From Persicitalea sp963716085 (GTDB taxonomy: Bacteria > Bacteroidota > Bacteroidia > Cytophagales > Spirosomataceae): 64,000 nt of DNA. The stretch covers positions 4,588,001 through 4,652,000 of the forward strand of contig OY970288.1 in assembly GCA_963716085.1 (NCBI GenBank). Reading direction: 5' to 3'. This document shows positions 1-8,554 of this stretch, one piece after another; position 1 is the first letter of the stretch, and every line of letters begins with the position of its first letter. The position numbers and the translations under genes were made by a program. A model generated the notes under the pieces. That model searched no databases. It was not told the DNA's origin and was given only the letters and a program-made list of their open reading frames with translations.

Positions 1-187
1 CCAGTTGCAGATCTTCGGCGATGCCCGGCCACATGACCGCCAGCGCGTTGCGGTCGATGTAGTTGATGATGGTGGCCAGGGCGATCAGGCCGATGATCCA
101 CCAGCGCAGGCCCTGCACCTTGCCTTCGGGTTCTACCTCGGGCGACATGGAAACGGGGGCAGATTCGGATGTTGGTAGGTTTTTCAT
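1..187 (-). CDS. MFS transporter, hexuronate-type (partial, N-terminus only)
   Basis: The first 62 codons of a major facilitator gene run off the left edge of the window. After a hydrophilic N-terminus of about 25 residues the sequence RWWIIGLIALATIINYIDR begins the first membrane helix; the NYIDR signature followed by NALAV is typical of the anion:cation symporter (ExuT-like hexuronate transporter) branch. It starts at ATG 187 and lies 29 bp downstream of kdgF in the same direction, so it is probably the last visible gene of the alginate operon and would import unsaturated or free uronates across the inner membrane. Substrate is inferred from context only; the rest of the gene is outside the window. 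Confidence 0.8.
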   Translation of the reverse strand, partial: MKNLPTSESAPVSMSPEVEPEGKVQGLRWWIIGLIALATIINYIDRNALAVMWPGIAEDLQL

Positions 188-216
188 AGGGGTCGGTTTA
201 GTTATTCAAGGTAGTT

Positions 217-606
217 TTAGTTGGTCACGGAAGATTCGACTTCTTCCTCGGGGTTGGTGATTTTGGCAGTCATGAAATCCTCCCGGATCGGGCTGAACAC
301 ATCGAGCAACACGCCTTCTTCCAGGCAGACCGCACCGTGCGGCGTATGCGGCGGAATGTAGAAGGCATCGTTGGTTTTCAGTACTTTCTTCTCCTTCCCG
401 ATCGTCACTTCAAAAGCCCCGCTTTCCACGTAGGTAACCTGGCTGTGGTGATGGTCGTGGATTGGCCCGATGCTCCCTTCCTGGAACTCAGCTTTTACCA
501 ACATGATCAGGTCGTCGTAGGCCATGATTTTGCGGCGCACGCCGTTGCCTACTTCTTCCCACTCAACTTTTTCGTCTTTGATAAATACATCGCTAATGAA
601 TTGCAT
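217..606 (-). CDS. kdgF: KdgF-like cupin (unsaturated uronate lineariser)
   Basis: A 129-residue single-domain cupin. KdgF proteins convert the 4,5-unsaturated monouronates released by pectate or alginate lyases to the linear keto form (DKI/DEH). The cupin metal ligands are visible as H50, H52 and Q56 (IHDHHHSQ) and H90 (PPHTPHG). The C-terminal segment DVFSPIRED contains D102 and R108, the positions described as catalytic in characterised KdgF enzymes, and length matches the family. It sits between the PL17 lyase (79 bp upstream) and the transporter (29 bp downstream) on the same strand, which fits processing of alginate-derived unsaturated monomers before reduction. No signal peptide, so cytoplasmic. 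Confidence 0.87.
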   Translation of the reverse strand: MQFISDVFIKDEKVEWEEVGNGVRRKIMAYDDLIMLVKAEFQEGSIGPIHDHHHSQVTYVESGAFEVTIGKEKKVLKTNDAFYIPPHTPHGAVCLEEGVLLDVFSPIREDFMTAKITNPEEEVESSVTN

Positions 607-685
607 TTTGTCTGGTATTTAAAGTTAATAAATAGTTATGTCTGGAATTTTAGATGTTTGCCCCTTTGCTCAGGACGGTGGCGCA

Positions 686-2878
686 TTATTCAGTTTTTGT
701 AAAATGGTAGTATCCCTTCCACGCAAAATTCCCGTCGCTTAGCCGCACTTGGTGGGAGTGCTGTCCGTCCGGGTCCTGATTAGCCACGGCCAGTCGCAAT
801 TTCTGGCCGTTTCGGTACGTCACTTCCACAATGGTCGCCTCGGGCGAATCGTGCAGGGTCCGTAGTTCGGCGATGGCGCTCTGGGCGCCCGATGCCGTTT
901 CGGCGGTCGGGTCGAACTGCCCGTGCGGCTCGATGACGGAAACGAAGCTCCCGCCTTTTTCCCATTTGTTCCGCACGATCATCGCCGTTTCCGGGCGCAG
1001 ATTAAAGCTGGGGTCATTGGCTCCCGCTCGGGTCAAAAGCAGTTGGGTGTTGGCATCCGTAGCCGTGGTCACCGAATAAAAGTGACTGTTATTCAACCAG
1101 GTGAGCGTGCCCGACCCGGTCTTGGGCGTCGCCTCAGCCTCGACCCACAGGTGTTGGTAGCCATTATTTTCGCCCAGCGTGCGGCGGCTCGTAAGCGAAG
1201 GCTGGTACTGGAATGAAGTCTCGATCAAATGCCCTGAATAATAGAAGGGCAAGTCGTACTGGTGCGCCTTTTCAGCATTGACCCGAAAAATATCCAGTAT
1301 GATCGGCTTTGCCTCCGCATTTTCCCGGTACAAAAATACGGTGCGCTGTAGCTTGGCGTCCGCGTAGGCTGTGTTGGCCCTGGCGCTGACAATCTGGGCA
1401 TTGGGCTTACTGATGTCGGCAAAATAAAGTTCTCCCGATTCTTCTTCGGCCACCTTTTCTTTACCCCCAAAATGTGATTTCTCATCCACCGTCACCGTGT
1501 TATGGGCAATCGTCTGCATGGCGTACGTGTCGTTCTCGGGCAAGTACCTGCCCCCGAATTTGGGCTCGACGTTGAGGAAACGCGCCGCGCCGTAGTCGGT
1601 CAGAATCTCGCGGCCATCGTCGTAGAAAGCCAGCATCAGTTTATCGAAATGGCCGTGCGACAGCCCGTGCGCCGTGTACTTGAAAACCACACTCGATTGC
1701 TCATCACCATCACCCGACCGCAGAATGGCCAAACCGCCCGATTTTCCCTCCGGCCCGTCGGAATACAGCACCGACTTACGCACAAAATCAGTGGCAGTTT
1801 TTGGGGTAGTGTTTACCAATTTGGCAACTTCGACCCCGCCCGCATTGAGCAGTACCCGGCCTTGCTGTACCGCCAGTTGCCGCAAGGAAGGATCGACGCC
1901 GTAACGCTGGAAAGTAATCGCCAGCGCCGAAACGAGTTCCTGGGTATCCCAGCCCTTTTCCTTCAAGGCATCGTTGAGCGGGTAGAATTTCCCATCGCTA
2001 TTCGTTAGCTGAAGCGTGGCGTAGAACGCCTTTTTCAGGATCTGATTGCGGTACTCGAATATGCGCTGACCAGGGTCGTTGTTCTCGATGGCTTGCGCAA
2101 ACCAGAAAAATGGCAGCAGCGCGTAGCGAACGTAGTAAGGCCCTTCGGTGTAATAGCCATCCGGCGAAAACAGCGTACTCATTTGAGCCAGAAACCCGCC
2201 TTTGCCGTCTTTTTCGGTACCGCGTAGTGCCTTTTCTACCAAATCTTTATCCTTCATCACGTAGCCCGCCATGCCCACCGACGCCACCGCCCACACCCCG
2301 TGGTTGTGCACCAGGTTGAACCAGGATTTCAGGTCCACGGTCAGGTATTGGCATAGTGGCCGAAAAGCGCCGTTTTCGATCTTCTTTCTTTCCTCGGCCG
2401 TTAGGGTTTCATACACCGAATCGTAGCCCTGGATACTGTACGCCAGCCAGTTGCAATCGTTGAGTGCCTGGTGGAACAGCCTTCCCGGCGAAGAACCTTT
2501 GGCCTGGGGATGGTTTGTCAAGCCGGGTATCATCTGGCTGTATTGCAGCAGCATATCCCGCACAAACCGGGCGTACTTCTTATCCTTACTGATGGAATAA
2601 CACAGTCCGGCGGCCTGCATCGCGTAGTAGTTCCGCTTATGCTGCTCATGGGAGTACCCGCCCGCCGGATCGACGGGAGCGGGTACATCCATGGGCGCAG
2701 CCAATGCCTCGTCCGCTATTTTCTGCATAGCCGCGTAGCTCTTGCCCAGCAAAGGGTACTGAGCCAGCCCCTTGCGAACGGCCACCACATCGGCAGGCCG
2801 CGACAGAAGGGACGGGTGCTGGTCAGATTCCTGAGCCAGTACGGGCAAACACAATAAGAGCAGAAGCAGAAAACGCAT
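686..2878 (-). CDS. PL17 exolytic oligoalginate lyase
   Basis: 730 residues with a signal peptide (residues 1-15, ending LPVLA-Q). Residues about 60-330 form the alpha-helical alginate-lyase domain and about 370-650 the heparinase II/III-like beta-sandwich, the architecture of family PL17 (Alg17c type). Visible active-site elements are N192-H193 in LVHNHGVW, the tyrosine-rich DGYYTEGPYY near 240-249, SHGHFDKL at 407-414, and the RYLPENDTY / AHNTVTVD block near 444-465. PL17 enzymes release 4-deoxy monomers from alginate oligosaccharides. It is the third gene of the leftward operon, 64 bp after the SDR. The signal peptide predicts periplasmic or cell-surface action on oligomers made by the PL6 lyase. 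Heparinase activity is the alternative, made unlikely by neighbours. Confidence 0.9.
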   Translation of the reverse strand: MRFLLLLLLCLPVLAQESDQHPSLLSRPADVVAVRKGLAQYPLLGKSYAAMQKIADEALAAPMDVPAPVDPAGGYSHEQHKRNYYAMQAAGLCYSISKDKKYARFVRDMLLQYSQMIPGLTNHPQAKGSSPGRLFHQALNDCNWLAYSIQGYDSVYETLTAEERKKIENGAFRPLCQYLTVDLKSWFNLVHNHGVWAVASVGMAGYVMKDKDLVEKALRGTEKDGKGGFLAQMSTLFSPDGYYTEGPYYVRYALLPFFWFAQAIENNDPGQRIFEYRNQILKKAFYATLQLTNSDGKFYPLNDALKEKGWDTQELVSALAITFQRYGVDPSLRQLAVQQGRVLLNAGGVEVAKLVNTTPKTATDFVRKSVLYSDGPEGKSGGLAILRSGDGDEQSSVVFKYTAHGLSHGHFDKLMLAFYDDGREILTDYGAARFLNVEPKFGGRYLPENDTYAMQTIAHNTVTVDEKSHFGGKEKVAEEESGELYFADISKPNAQIVSARANTAYADAKLQRTVFLYRENAEAKPIILDIFRVNAEKAHQYDLPFYYSGHLIETSFQYQPSLTSRRTLGENNGYQHLWVEAEATPKTGSGTLTWLNNSHFYSVTTATDANTQLLLTRAGANDPSFNLRPETAMIVRNKWEKGGSFVSVIEPHGQFDPTAETASGAQSAIAELRTLHDSPEATIVEVTYRNGQKLRLAVANQDPDGQHSHQVRLSDGNFAWKGYYHFTKTE

Positions 2879-2942
2879 TGTTTTAAATCGGGATTAGGAA
2901 TAGGTGGAAAGCGCACTATAAGGTCAGGGTATCGCCTTCACT

Positions 2943-3698
2943 TTAAATAAAGTAGGTACCCCCGTTAATTTCCATGGATGAGCCCGTGATAAAGGAGGCA
3001 GAATCCGAGGACAGGTACATGACCAAATCGGCTACCTCGCTGGCCATTCCTTCCCGACGCAGCGGTGTCATACCCGCTACTTTTTCGCGGACTTCCGGCT
3101 TCGTGAACGTATCGTGGAACGTAGTTGAAATCATACCGGGCGAGATCGCGTTGACCCGAATTCCCTTGGGACCCAGCTCTTTGGCCATTCCGCGCGTCAT
3201 CGTCAGCACACCGCCTTTGGCCGTAGCATAGGCAATGGCACCTGGTCCGCCGCCGTCGCGGGCTGCCTGGGAAGAGAAATTGACGATCGAGCCGCCCGAA
3301 GCCATGTGAGGAATGGCGTATTTGCTTACCAGAAACGCTGATTTCAGGTTGACATCCATCACGAAACCCCAGAAATCCTCGTCCATCTCTGTCATCGACT
3401 TGCGACCTACCAAGCCACCGACCACGTTGACGACGATGTCTATACGTTCGCCGAAAGCTTCCGTGCAGGACTCGACCATCTTTTGCACGTCGGCGGCCTT
3501 CGTCATGTCGCCCTGTACGCTGATGGCTTCGCCTTTTGCCTTCTTAATTAACTCACTTGTTTCTGAGGCTTCTTCCTCCGAATCGAAATAATTGAAACAA
3601 ACTTTGACGCCGGCTTCGGCCAGGGCCAAGGATATTTGACGGCCGATGTCACGCGCTCCGCCAGTGACTAATGCTACTTTACCTGATAGGTTCTTCAT
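2943..3698 (-). CDS. SDR-family oxidoreductase, probable DEH reductase
   Basis: 251-residue classical short-chain dehydrogenase. The nucleotide-binding TGGARDIGR motif is at residues 12-20, the NVVGG motif near 91, the catalytic serine in NFSSQ (about 142), and Y157-K161 in YATAKG. Proteins of this family placed between alginate lyases commonly reduce 4-deoxy-L-erythro-5-hexoseulose uronate (DEH) to 2-keto-3-deoxygluconate. That substrate is inferred from position between the PL6 (32 bp upstream) and PL17 genes; sequence alone would also allow a 3-oxoacyl-ACP reductase-like or other sugar SDR. No signal peptide, hence cytoplasmic. Confidence 0.85.
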   Translation of the reverse strand: MKNLSGKVALVTGGARDIGRQISLALAEAGVKVCFNYFDSEEEASETSELIKKAKGEAISVQGDMTKAADVQKMVESCTEAFGERIDIVVNVVGGLVGRKSMTEMDEDFWGFVMDVNLKSAFLVSKYAIPHMASGGSIVNFSSQAARDGGGPGAIAYATAKGGVLTMTRGMAKELGPKGIRVNAISPGMISTTFHDTFTKPEVREKVAGMTPLRREGMASEVADLVMYLSSDSASFITGSSMEINGGTYFI

Positions 3699-3730
3699 CG
3701 AAAATTGGGTATAAAATGAAAAGTGAAAAA

Positions 3731-6181
3731 TTAATTATGATTGGAAACAACAACGGGTGAAAGGGTCAGAAAGCCGACATCGCGCCCGTCTGTCGCCCCG
3801 CCAATAAGCGGCGAGGGAGCTTTCAGACGGTAGTTAAAGGTGCTGGGATCGACAAAACTCGTGGGTACTTCGGTGATGTTCTTCTTGGGGATGGGATAGA
3901 AAGATTCAATCCGGCCCGCCTGATAAAAATTGCAGTTCGACAGCCGATTGTAAGCCCAGCCATAATCCTCGTAACGGATGGCCCGGCCCGCCCGGCCACT
4001 GTTGTGGAAAAGACTGTTGCGAATGTCCGTCCACTGCACGCCCAGTACCTGCAAAACGTGCCCCAATTCCACATTGCCGACCCTATCGAAAGTGCAGTGA
4101 TCTACCGTCAGGAACGGACCGAGGGTACTTTCGTCGTTGCCGCCCCGGTAAAGATCCAGCGCGCCCATCAGAACATTGGTAAACAGGCAGTTGTCCAGAA
4201 TGACGTATTCGGCGTTGTAGATGCCTTTGTCCTCCTTCTCCGCCGCCAGGCTCAGTACGTCGCCCGAAATATTGGTAAACACGCAGTTGGTAAACTGAAT
4301 GGTATCGGCGTAGGTACTTTTGGTGGCCCGGAAGGCGCTCTTGCGGCTGTCCGCCAGGTTTGCAAACACGCAGTCATCGGCGAACAGGCTGTAATGCTCG
4401 ATCATCGGCTCCTGGCTGGTGCGGATGATGCAGTCGGCCACGTCGCTTTCCGACGTGCCATTGAAAGACAGTCCGTTCAGGCGCAAGACGCCACCGTTCT
4501 CGATGCTAAACAGCGTAAAGTCACTGGATTCTCCGGCGTATGCCACCTCGGGCCGGGCCGATAAACCCGCTTTGGCCCGAATAGTCAGGGGCTGCTTTAT
4601 AATGATAGTTTTGGAAACCGGGTAGTTACCCGCTCCGGTCAGTTCGATAATATCGCCTGCCTTCGCTTGCTGAACGACGCGGTACAGGGCCTCCGCCTCA
4701 CCCGCTTCAACGGGCCAAACCTTACCGACTTTGGTAGAAGAATTATGATTGGGCTGGAACCAACCGGGTCCGGCTTCGGCCGGCTTCAACGGAAGGTGCA
4801 TTTTGCCAACCGAGCCGGGCAGCACGGCACCCGCAACGTCCGCCTTCGGGCGGGTCATCCCGGTGATGTCCTTTGTCACTTCGGCCAGCGACTTGCTACC
4901 GCCCTGTTTGTCGGGCAGAGGAACAATCAGACCATCGGAAGTCTTAGTTAACTTAAAGTTACCAGTCGACATTCCCTGCAAATAAGGCTTGCTACCGGAT
5001 TGCGTCAGGGTTCCGTCGAAGGAAATCCCGCTGATGTTGTCGTGGACGTGAAAGAGCGAATCGGCCGTAGGGTTGTAAAATACATTGTTGACAAACCGCA
5101 CGTTTTCGGGACGGGCGGTGCGTTCCAGGTCACTTCCGGCGGCCAGCTCGATGTGATCGCAATTCACGAAAGTATTATTGGCAATCAGCACATCGCGCAC
5201 CTGGTGGTAGCGGTTGATCGTCGAGTTGGGGACGCCGTTCATGATCGTGAGGGCCGAGCGGAACTGATCGCCTTTGAGGTCGGCGAAGTAGTTGTTCACG
5301 ATGGTGTGTCCGGCATTAATCACCCGCACGCCGCCCGTGTGGGGCTTGCCATTTCCCAAGAAGAAATTGCCCTCGATCAGGTTGCGGTTGCCGTGGCGCA
5401 ACACCAGGCCGCCCTCACATTCCACGAATAGATTGCGCCGGATGATGTTGTCGCACGATTTGATGGAAACAATTTCCACCTCACCGTTGCAGCGGTAAAA
5501 ATAGTTTTCTTCGATAATGGTGCGGGAAGAAGTCAGCGAATAGGTCGAAGTGCCCACCCGGATGGTTTCTCCGCCATTGGAACCCAGGCGCGGACGGGGG
5601 CCGAAATAATTGTGGTCGATGCGGTGAAAGTTCTCCTGATTCTGCTCATCGTTCAGATGCACGGCCAGCGTCACGCCGCCGTTTTTCTTGCCGCCGACGT
5701 AGTTGTGGTCGAAGCGGTTATGTTGTCCATAGATATGCACCCAGGTATCGTCTTTGAAGCGGTCGGTTTGGTTGAATTCATCGATAACGCAGTCCGTCAC
5801 CCGGCTGTAGAAAGCCAGGTTGTCGGCATTTTCCCGAAACTCGATCACCCCGCCGCCGGGCGTCTGACCATTGCGGAAATACAGCCCCGATACCAGCAGG
5901 TACTGCCCGGCCAGCCGCAGCCGCGATTTCCCTTCCAGAAACACCTTTCCCTTCTGCTCCGCCATCAGTACGATGGGCTTTTCTGCGGTGCCGTTGGCCT
6001 TGAATACCAACTGCGCATCCTTCCAGGTGCCCGCCGCCATCATGATCGTATCACCGGGCTGAACTTGCTTCGTAGCCTTGGCGAGTTCGTCGGCATTCGA
6101 TACCCGAATCGTGCTACTATGACTTAAGCCGGGTGCCATCGCAAGAACGGCGGTCAAGATTAGAGGAATCAAAAATTTCAT
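3731..6181 (-). CDS. PL6 alginate lyase, two-domain
   Basis: 816 residues with a signal peptide (1-22). The N-terminal half (about 24-450) is a parallel beta-helix of the chondroitinase-B / PL6 type, with the family hallmark NGGETIRVG (202-210), acidic metal ligands in GEVEIVS (233-239), and the catalytic pair K241 (SIKSCDN) and R262 (VLRHGNRN), spaced 21 residues apart as in characterised PL6 enzymes. The C-terminal half (about 490-816) has a second helix-like repeat region, giving the long two-domain form. PL6 enzymes cleave alginate, often poly-mannuronate or mixed blocks. It is the first gene of the operon, transcribed leftward from the region with the palindromic operator. Confidence 0.9.
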   Translation of the reverse strand: MKFLIPLILTAVLAMAPGLSHSSTIRVSNADELAKATKQVQPGDTIMMAAGTWKDAQLVFKANGTAEKPIVLMAEQKGKVFLEGKSRLRLAGQYLLVSGLYFRNGQTPGGGVIEFRENADNLAFYSRVTDCVIDEFNQTDRFKDDTWVHIYGQHNRFDHNYVGGKKNGGVTLAVHLNDEQNQENFHRIDHNYFGPRPRLGSNGGETIRVGTSTYSLTSSRTIIEENYFYRCNGEVEIVSIKSCDNIIRRNLFVECEGGLVLRHGNRNLIEGNFFLGNGKPHTGGVRVINAGHTIVNNYFADLKGDQFRSALTIMNGVPNSTINRYHQVRDVLIANNTFVNCDHIELAAGSDLERTARPENVRFVNNVFYNPTADSLFHVHDNISGISFDGTLTQSGSKPYLQGMSTGNFKLTKTSDGLIVPLPDKQGGSKSLAEVTKDITGMTRPKADVAGAVLPGSVGKMHLPLKPAEAGPGWFQPNHNSSTKVGKVWPVEAGEAEALYRVVQQAKAGDIIELTGAGNYPVSKTIIIKQPLTIRAKAGLSARPEVAYAGESSDFTLFSIENGGVLRLNGLSFNGTSESDVADCIIRTSQEPMIEHYSLFADDCVFANLADSRKSAFRATKSTYADTIQFTNCVFTNISGDVLSLAAEKEDKGIYNAEYVILDNCLFTNVLMGALDLYRGGNDESTLGPFLTVDHCTFDRVGNVELGHVLQVLGVQWTDIRNSLFHNSGRAGRAIRYEDYGWAYNRLSNCNFYQAGRIESFYPIPKKNITEVPTSFVDPSTFNYRLKAPSPLIGGATDGRDVGFLTLSPVVVSNHN

Positions 6182-6243
6182 ATATTGGAATAGTTCAATT
6201 TTTATTGAATAGATAGCTCGCCTTGTTTATCCCGCTATCTATA

Positions 6244-6274
6244 TAAAGGTAGAATGAAATATGACTTATTGCAA
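6244..6274 (-). promoter_or_regulatory. candidate promoter of the alginate operon
   Basis: On the minus strand TTG (6274-6272), 20 bases, then TACCTTTA (6251-6244) resembles the Bacteroidota promoter (TTTG, about 19 bases, TAnnTTTG), matching seven of eight -7 positions. It would start a transcript with a 5' leader of roughly 55 bases ahead of the PL6 ATG at 6181. It lies about 35 bp downstream of the palindrome at 6309-6362. Predicted by eye only. Confidence 0.4.
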
Positions 6275-6308
6275 TAATTTCTTGCTCTTTTCTCGGTAAA
6301 TATCTCCT

Positions 6309-6362
6309 TTTTTTACTGACAACGTTTCCGGTAACGTTGCCGGAAACGTTGTCAGTAAAAAA
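6309..6362. promoter_or_regulatory. 54-bp palindromic LacI-type operator with three AACGTT cores
   Basis: Positions 6309-6362 form an inverted repeat centred between 6335 and 6336 with only one mismatched base pair (6332/6339). Inside, AACGTT occurs at 6321-6326, 6333-6338 and 6345-6350, exactly 12 bp apart. A/T-rich flanks around a central CG are typical of LacI/GalR-family operators. The element lies between the divergent PL6 gene and the lacI-family gene, so it is the obvious candidate site for that regulator to control both directions. The remaining divergent spacer (6182-6308 and 6363-6521) is AT-rich with no further gene. Confidence 0.75.
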
Positions 6363-6521
6363 TTAATTTCAAGGCAAAATCTTATATTAGTACAATAATA
6401 GATGGCAAATTGCTGGAAGAAAAGATATTCAAATTTGATCCACTGGAAGAACAAGAACAGCCAAATTTTAGGTTGAACTTAAAATTGTGCTATTTGCTGT
6501 AGAAAATAAAGATGAACCACT

Positions 6522-7571
6522 ATGCCCTCCACAGGAAACCGCCCCGACCGACCGGCCACGATAAAAGATATTGCCAAGGCGCTGAATGTCTCAATCTCGA
6601 CCGTTTCGCGAGTACTGCGCGATATGCCCGATGTGAATGCCGATACCCGGAAGTCCGTTTTGGAAATGGCCGAAAAACTGGATTATCAGCCCAATCAGGT
6701 TGCCCTGAGCCTGGTGACCAAGCGCACCCACACGCTGGGCGTCATCGTCCCGAATCTGGATCACTTTTTCTCCGTCGCGGTGCGGGGTATCGACGACCTG
6801 GCCCTGGAAGCGGGCTACACGGCTATGATTTGCCAGTCGAGCGAATCTTACGCCCAGGAAATGGTCAATACCAAACGCCTGATGAAAAGTCGCGTCGATG
6901 GGCTGATCGTCTCCATCGCCAGCGATACCTTCAACGTGGATCATTTCAAGAAACTGCTTCAGAAGAACTACCCCATCGTTTTTTTCGACCGGGTGGGCAG
7001 CGATCTCGCGGCCACCAAGGTGCTGCTCGACAACGTCGCCGGCGCCGCTTTGGCCGTAACGCACCTCATCGAGCAGGGATGCCGCCGAATTGCCTACCTG
7101 GCCGGACCGGCCAACTTATCCATCAGCCAGCAGCGGCTGATTGGCTATACCGATACGCTGAGGAAGTTTGGTCTGCCCATTGAGGAAGAGCTAATCGTGT
7201 ACAGCGAGTTCGACCGGGATTACGCCTATAACTGCACCCTCGACCTAATGAGCCGCCCCGACCGTCCCGACGCCATATTCGCCGTCAGCGACCGCCTGGC
7301 GGTGGGTGCCCTACTGGCTTTGAAAGAAAAAAACGTATCGGTTCCCGACGAGGTCGCCCTGGTCGGCTTCAACGATGAGCCGCTGATGCGACTGCTCACT
7401 CCAGCCGTATCGAGTGTCGCCCAGTCCGCCTTCGACATGGGCCGTACAGCGGCCCAACTGCTCATCGAACATATGAACAGCGATACCTCCCTGCCCCATC
7501 GAACCATTATGCTCAAGCCGACTCTGGTCAAACGGGAGTCGTCGCTCAGAAGGAAGATCGATTCGACTTAG
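6522..7571 (+). CDS. LacI/GalR-family transcriptional regulator
   Basis: 349 residues. The N-terminal helix-turn-helix is clear (TIKDIAKALNVSISTVSRVL, about residues 12-31, then the hinge helix ending at LDYQPNQVALSL). From residue about 65 the periplasmic-binding-protein-like effector domain follows (HTLGVIVPNLDHFFSVAVRG; IFAVSDRLAVGALLAL; PDEVALVGFNDEP). It is divergent from the alginate operon and downstream of the palindromic operator, so it probably represses or activates the operon in response to an alginate breakdown product and also regulates itself. The effector is not deducible. The ATG at 6522 is chosen over the earlier out-of-frame ATG at 6512, which opens a shadow frame. Confidence 0.9.
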   Translation: MPSTGNRPDRPATIKDIAKALNVSISTVSRVLRDMPDVNADTRKSVLEMAEKLDYQPNQVALSLVTKRTHTLGVIVPNLDHFFSVAVRGIDDLALEAGYTAMICQSSESYAQEMVNTKRLMKSRVDGLIVSIASDTFNVDHFKKLLQKNYPIVFFDRVGSDLAATKVLLDNVAGAALAVTHLIEQGCRRIAYLAGPANLSISQQRLIGYTDTLRKFGLPIEEELIVYSEFDRDYAYNCTLDLMSRPDRPDAIFAVSDRLAVGALLALKEKNVSVPDEVALVGFNDEPLMRLLTPAVSSVAQSAFDMGRTAAQLLIEHMNSDTSLPHRTIMLKPTLVKRESSLRRKIDST

Positions 7572-7696
7572 AAACAGGAAGTTAGAACACGGGAATCGCC
7601 TCTGGCTCCGGCCCGGTTTTTATATTTTACCAGCTCAATACACGGACTTTACCCGAAAGGTTATCGCGAAAAAAGTTTTTTCTACTTTTGAGGTCA

Positions 7697-8236
7697 ATGA
7701 CCGATTCCTCCCAATTTGAGAGCATTTACGAAGAGCACAAGCGCCTGGTGTACAACCTCGCCCTGAGCTACGTGCACAATCAGGAAGATGCACAAGACAT
7801 CACCCAGGAAGTATTCGTGAAAGTATACCAGCGCCTGGGTACTTTCGACCCGAACCGCGCTTCTTTGAAAACCTGGGTCTATCAGATCACCATCAACCAT
7901 TGTCTGGACTTCCTGAAATCCCGGAAAACAAAGAAGCGGTTTGGGTTCATCGTGAGTCTGTTCAACGACGAGACCAACGAACCCATCGCCGAGATCGGTC
8001 ATTTCGACCATCCGGGCGTGGCTTTGGAAGACAAGGAGGAACTGGGGGCGCTCTTCGCTATCATCGACACTTTGCCCGACAACCAGCGAACGGCCCTGAT
8101 TCTCACCAAAATCGAGGACCGTTCGGTGAAAGAGGCCGCCGAGATTATGGACCTCAGCCCCAAGGCCGTGGAATCGCTTTTGCAACGGGCCAAGGCGGCA
8201 GTCGCTAAAAAACTGGACGCCCGCGAAGGATTTTGA
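7697..8236 (+). CDS. ECF sigma-70 family RNA polymerase sigma factor
   Basis: About 179 residues from ATG 7697. Region 2 is visible as LVYNLALSYVHNQEDAQDITQEVFVKVYQRL, shown here only by its core DAQDITQEVFVKVYQ, and region 4 as a C-terminal helix-turn-helix (RTALILTKIEDRSVKEAAEI then LSPKAVESLLQRAKA). A TTG nine bases upstream (7688) is in frame but the ATG is preceded by GAGG at a good distance. The same bases include TACTTTTG (7683-7690), an exact -7 consensus that, if used, would give a nearly leaderless transcript. It heads a three-gene cassette with a small membrane protein and a CpxP-like protein, suggesting an envelope-stress or metal-stress regulon. Confidence 0.9.
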   Translation: MTDSSQFESIYEEHKRLVYNLALSYVHNQEDAQDITQEVFVKVYQRLGTFDPNRASLKTWVYQITINHCLDFLKSRKTKKRFGFIVSLFNDETNEPIAEIGHFDHPGVALEDKEELGALFAIIDTLPDNQRTALILTKIEDRSVKEAAEIMDLSPKAVESLLQRAKAAVAKKLDAREGF

Positions 8237-8272
8237 AAAAAGGATCGTATAAGGAAATAAACCCATTAAATC

Positions 8273-8554
8273 ATGGACATAGATAAAAAACTCTACAAGC
8301 TCAAAAACATTGAAAAGGTGGACGTACCGCCGTTTCTGTTCACCCGCATTCAGGGCCGGATCGATGCGCTGGAACCGGCCCCGGTCCCCGTGCAATGGAT
8401 GTGGAAGTACGCCGCCGCCGCCGTGTTGGTGCTGACGCTGAACACGGGCATTCTGCTGACTTACCTGAATTCCGGCACCCAGCAAAGCAGTGGGATCAGC
8501 CAGGTCGTGAGTACGATGCAGATGACCACCAACAACAGCTTCTACAATGAATAA
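8273..8554 (+). CDS. small single-pass membrane protein, probable anti-sigma factor
   Basis: 93 residues: a charged cytoplasmic N-terminus (about 1-40, MDIDKKLYKLKNIEKVDVPP), one membrane helix (about 42-63, rich in Ala, Val and Leu) and a short polar periplasmic tail. It starts 36 bp after the ECF sigma gene and overlaps the following CpxP-like gene by 8 bp, so the three are co-transcribed. Size, topology and position fit a minimal anti-sigma factor, but no zinc-binding anti-sigma motif (HxxxCxxC) is present, so the role is inferred from context. Confidence 0.7.
   Translation: MDIDKKLYKLKNIEKVDVPPFLFTRIQGRIDALEPAPVPVQWMWKYAAAAVLVLTLNTGILLTYLNSGTQQSSGISQVVSTMQMTTNNSFYNE

Noticed and set aside
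4004..4564. Long plus-strand ORF opposite the PL6 gene
   Set aside because: It is a shadow of the minus-strand beta-helix gene; composition has no protein-family sense and the opposite frame has clear catalytic motifs.
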